DNA of 5,416 nt from Candidatus Peregrinibacteria bacterium RIFOXYB2_FULL_32_7 (GTDB lineage Bacteria > Patescibacteriota > Gracilibacteria > UBA1369 > GWF2-33-10), in the NCBI GenBank assembly GCA_001787465.1, contig MFXJ01000100.1:1-5416 (forward strand), read 5' to 3'. The position numbers were made by a program, and so were the translations under genes. The number at the start of each line of letters is the position of its first letter. Positions within the stretch are counted from its first letter, which is position 1. The notes under the pieces are model-generated. The model worked only from the letters and a program-made list of their open reading frames with translations. It made no database searches and had not been told where the DNA came from. Below are positions 4,864-5,416 of this stretch, one piece after another.

Positions 4864-5416
4864 ATGTTAACTCTCGCCATCAACACGGCCTTAAATCTAA
4901 ATCAAATCGTTCTTTTTGATGATAAAAAAATTTTAGGAGAAAAAATTTGGACAAATGATAAAAGATCTAATGATATTTTTTTAGATAATTTTAAAAATTT
5001 GCTTAAAACAACTAAAAAAGAAAAAACAGAGATTAAACAAATTTTTATCATTACCGGCCCTGGTCCATACGTTTCACTCCGAGTAGGTATTGTCATTGCC
5101 AATGCTTTTGCTTATGGACTTAATATCCCTATTTTTGGTTTAAACATTTTTGATTTTATTAAAGAAACAAATGGATTTGATTTATTTGATTTATTAATTT
5201 TAAACGCCTCAAAAGAAGAAATTTTCATTTTTAATAAAAATAAAAAAGAAATGGAAATCATCAAATTTAAAGATTTAATTAAAAATTTAAATAAATTTAA
5301 AAACTTAAAAATTGTTGAGAATTTAACAGATAAACAAAAAGAAAATATTGTAAGGGATGCAGATCTGCGTTCCTTACAATATTTCCCATTTTCTAATTTG
5401 TTGTTAAGACTTAATT
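4864..5416 (+). CDS. tsaB: TsaB, tRNA t6A biosynthesis protein (3' truncated by window edge)
   Basis: The frame is open from ATG 4864 to the window end, giving 184 residues. The N-terminus MLTLAINTA parallels the ILAIDTS strand of the ASKHA fold, with Asn in place of the usual Asp. RSNDIFLDNFKNLL (34-47) stands where the family has its HSE...LLP helix. The best marker is ITGPGPYVSLRVGIVIANAFAYGLNIPIFG (63-92, seen in overlapping parts), corresponding to the family's GPGSFTGLR(I/V)G...A.GLA..L.IP..G. TsaB is the non-catalytic partner of TsaD; with TsaE they transfer the threonylcarbamoyl group to A37 of ANN-decoding tRNAs. Family length is about 200-230, so few residues are missing. A 42-base palindrome lies inside the frame at residues 161-174, just before the YFPFSNLLLRL segment that resembles the conserved P.a..LL.L helix. 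The lipoprotein gene ends 13 bases upstream. No Shine-Dalgarno is placed correctly: AGGGA at 4840-4844 is about 20 bases away. Confidence 0.87.
   Translation, partial: MLTLAINTALNLNQIVLFDDKKILGEKIWTNDKRSNDIFLDNFKNLLKTTKKEKTEIKQIFIITGPGPYVSLRVGIVIANAFAYGLNIPIFGLNIFDFIKETNGFDLFDLLILNASKEEIFIFNKNKKEMEIIKFKDLIKNLNKFKNLKIVENLTDKQKENIVRDADLRSLQYFPFSNLLLRLN
5343..5384. repeat. 42-base near-perfect palindrome inside tsaB (possible palindromic repeat element)
   Basis: The sequence runs from AAATATTGTAAGG (5343-5355) through the centre GCAGATCTGC (5359-5368) to CCTTACAATATTT (5372-5384). Each of its 21 positions pairs with its mirror position, apart from 5356/5371 and 5358/5369. Those two would be G-U wobbles in + strand RNA, so a stem of 19 pairs around a GATC loop can form without a break. 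It is by far the longest inverted repeat seen in the window. It encodes residues 161-174 of TsaB in frame. It has no T run directly after it and sits in an open frame, so I do not call it a terminator. Confidence 0.8.

Noticed and set aside
4902..5102. Open frame of 66 codons on the - strand
   Set aside because: It is antisense to the conserved N-terminal half of tsaB and shows no family features of its own.
5343..5384. The tsaB palindrome as an intrinsic terminator
   Set aside because: It lies in the middle of an open frame with TsaB-like sequence continuing after it, and is followed by TTTCCCATTTT-type sequence rather than an uninterrupted T run.
1..5416. CRISPR array, tRNA/rRNA gene, insertion sequence, toxin-antitoxin or phage module
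   Set aside because: I found no regularly spaced direct repeats, no cloverleaf or rRNA sequence, no transposase or terminal repeats, and no gene pair of the toxin-antitoxin type.

Overview
The window is AT-rich (roughly one third G+C by eye) and codes densely on both strands. It reads with the standard bacterial code: TGA ends three of the genes and is never read through. Compact versions of familiar proteins, no recognisable Shine-Dalgarno sequence before any start, and short uncharacterised Cys-containing proteins suggest a reduced-genome bacterium of the Patescibacteria (Candidate Phyla Radiation) type. The lineage is inferred from style only. TGA acting as stop argues against the groups that recode it as glycine.

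Layout. The window opens in the last 194 codons of a ComM/YifB-type AAA+ ATPase (1-585), followed by a probable hairpin terminator (592-623). Next comes a two-gene unit on the + strand: a U32-family iron-sulfur protein (671-1909), which appears to start at a non-standard ATT codon, and a small single-cluster ferredoxin (1926-2159). The ferredoxin meets the converging rarA gene (3278-2154, - strand) tail to tail, with a 6-base overlap. A 141-base divergent spacer (3279-3419) holds candidate promoters for rarA and for an unrecognised 213-residue protein (3420-4061). A consensus-like promoter sits inside the 3' end of that gene (4041-4069) and faces a 104-residue putative zinc-ribbon protein (4134-4448). 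A coiled-coil lipoprotein (4476-4850) and tsaB (4864 to the window end, incomplete) follow closely on the same strand.

How the genes relate. ComM and RarA are both AAA+ ATPases of DNA recombination and repair, but they are not in one transcription unit here. The U32 protein and ferredoxin form the most convincing functional pair: a 4-Cys iron-sulfur enzyme of the TrhP-like (tRNA hydroxylation) class and a possible electron carrier. TsaB belongs to the machinery that makes the t6A tRNA modification, so the window touches tRNA modification twice. The 213-residue protein, the zinc-ribbon protein and the lipoprotein have no function I can assign.

Most noteworthy are the ATT start directly behind duplicated TATAAT boxes (a possible leaderless transcript), and a 42-base near-perfect palindrome inside the tsaB coding sequence, which looks like a palindromic repeat carried in frame. 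I see no RNA gene, CRISPR array, insertion sequence or phage gene.
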